A stretch of DNA of 60,523 nucleotides, from assembly GCF_937941905.1 (NCBI RefSeq), contig NZ_CALDGS010000003.1:1-60523 (forward strand), written 5' to 3'. Under the pieces are notes generated by a model. The model saw nothing but the letters and a program-made list of their open reading frames with translations, had not been told where the DNA came from and made no database searches. This DNA is from an uncultured Mycolicibacterium sp. Lineage in GTDB: Bacteria > Actinomycetota > Actinomycetes > Mycobacteriales > Mycobacteriaceae. A program made the translations under genes and the position numbers. This document shows positions 59,810 to 60,523 of this stretch, piece after piece. How positions within the stretch are numbered: the first letter of the stretch is position 1; each line of letters begins with the position of its first letter.

Positions 59810-60229
59810 ATGGAACAGCGCATCAGCCTGCTCACCCTCGGCGTCGACGATCTGACGCGGTCGCGCGCGTTCTTCGAGGACGGCCTCGGCTGGACACCGG
59901 CGGGCGTGTACGACGGCGTGGTCTTCTACCAGCTCCCCGGCATCGCGCTGGCGCTGTTCGGCCGCGAGGACCTGGCGAACGACTGCGGCGTTCCCGTCGA
60001 CGGTCGGTTCAGCGGCATCAGCATCGCGATCAACCAGCGCAGCGAGGCCGAGGTCGACGCGGTCCTGGCGCAGGTGGCCGCCGCCGGTGGCACCATCATC
60101 AAACCGGCCGAGAAGACCTACTGGGGCGGGTATTCCGGGTACTTCGCCGACCTCGACGGCCACGTGTGGGAGGTCGCGGTCAACCCGGCGTGGCTGATCA
60201 ACGACGACGGCACGGTCACCGTCCGCTAG
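59810..60229 (+). CDS. Glyoxalase/VOC-family protein
   Basis: A 139-aa vicinal-oxygen-chelate fold protein with paired beta-alpha-beta-beta-beta modules: ISLLTLGVDDLTRSRAFFEDGLGW and, from residue 65, GISIAINQRSEAEVDAVLAQVAAAGG. The metal-site Glu lies in DLDGHVWEVAVNPAW. This matches the glyoxalase/bleomycin-resistance type of unknown substrate. It is divergent from the ABC run and convergent with the LysR gene, whose stop overlaps its own by 3 nt. Confidence 0.85.
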   Translation: MEQRISLLTLGVDDLTRSRAFFEDGLGWTPAGVYDGVVFYQLPGIALALFGREDLANDCGVPVDGRFSGISIAINQRSEAEVDAVLAQVAAAGGTIIKPAEKTYWGGYSGYFADLDGHVWEVAVNPAWLINDDGTVTVR

Positions 60230-60523
60230 CGTCTCCCCCGCCTGGGCTTCGCCGGCCGCCGCGGGACCTTCCCGGCGGCGGCGCGGGCGGCCTGCTTGGC
60301 CAGGGTCTTCTCCCGGGCCGTGCGTTTCGGCGGCGGCGGGGTCCCGCGGCTGGAGCCGGGCCGGCGTCCGCGCACGATCCCGATGAACTCCTCGACCAGC
60401 ACCGACGGTGCCCCCTCCGGGAACGCCAGCCCGACCGCGCAGGTCGGGGCGTCGACGATCGGCCGGTAGGTCAGGTCGCGGCGGTGGTGCAGCCGCGCCA
60501 GCGACTGCGGGACGATCAGCACC
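60226..60523 (-). CDS. LysR-type regulator, C-terminal part (cut by the window edge)
   Basis: Only the last roughly 98 residues are present. VLIVPQSLARLHHRRDLTYRPIVDAPTC is the end of a LysR substrate-binding domain (effector-domain strand and the last helix, FIGIVRGR). It is followed by an unusual basic Lys/Arg-rich tail of about 45 residues (PPPPKRTAREKTLAKQAARAAAGK) that most LysR proteins lack. The HTH lies beyond the window. Partial. Confidence 0.7.
   Translation of the reverse strand, partial: VLIVPQSLARLHHRRDLTYRPIVDAPTCAVGLAFPEGAPSVLVEEFIGIVRGRRPGSSRGTPPPPKRTAREKTLAKQAARAAAGKVPRRPAKPRRGRR

Overview
The window is chromosomal DNA of a high-GC actinobacterium, almost certainly a non-tuberculous Mycobacterium (Mycolicibacterium type). 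Third codon positions are nearly all G or C, GTG and TTG starts are common, and several genes have a TANNNT -10 box only 6-8 nt before the start codon, the mycobacterial leaderless arrangement. From memory of the M. tuberculosis gene order, roughly 1-54600 is collinear with the hupB (Rv2986c) to Rv3050c segment; no alignment was run. The M. tuberculosis Rv3016-Rv3023c block (lpqA, ESX and PPE genes, transposase) and Rv3007c-Rv3008 are absent here, leaving short gaps.

Layout. 1-3.7 kb: hupB, leuDC and a divergent IclR regulator (LtbR type). 3.8-4.0 kb: tRNA-Glu and tRNA-Gln. 4.2-12 kb: gltX, an FAH-family hydrolase, an MFS transporter, leuB, serA and a phytoene-dehydrogenase-like flavoprotein. 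11.9-15.6 kb: ilvBNC, preceded by a consensus promoter, a branched-chain-rich leader peptide and an intrinsic terminator, which together look like an attenuator. 15.6-18.2 kb: a CFP-6-like membrane protein, DoxX and LppZ. 18.2-22.6 kb: gatC-gatA-pfkA-gatB. 22.7-27 kb: an ACT protein, ligA, a YjbR protein and a MetE-like protein. 27-32.1 kb: iscS-mnmA, an NmrA-like reductase and etfBA. 32.2-40.9 kb: the methylglucose lipopolysaccharide (MGLP)-type cluster (methyltransferases, GH57 branching enzyme, GT4 glucosyltransferase, hexapeptide acyltransferase, PQQ-propeller lipoprotein, secreted DUF3298 protein). 40.9-47.9 kb: echA17-like, Nudix, ABC ATPase, MocR regulator, serB2 and ctaD. 48-54.6 kb: fecB, a YCII protein, adhC, a secreted DUF732 protein, nrdF2 with tandem NrdR-like boxes, a Baeyer-Villiger-type monooxygenase and its TetR neighbour.

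From about 54.6 kb the M. tuberculosis order stops: nrdE/nrdI/nrdH are not next to the TetR gene. Instead there is a MenJ-like geranylgeranyl reductase and, on the opposite strand, a tightly packed six-gene run: an exported MTB12-like protein, ABC ATPase, ABC permease, class I methyltransferase, COG2345-type winged-helix regulator and cupin. Its promoter carries a 26-bp near-perfect palindrome and an IdeR/DtxR-like iron box shared with a divergent VOC-family gene. This locus is the best candidate for an undescribed system. The window ends inside a LysR regulator.

Metabolically the first half is dominated by branched-chain amino acid and serine synthesis (leuB, leuCD, ilvBNC, serA, serB2) and translation accuracy (gltX, gatCAB, mnmA). 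The second half is dominated by envelope polysaccharide, respiration and redox functions.
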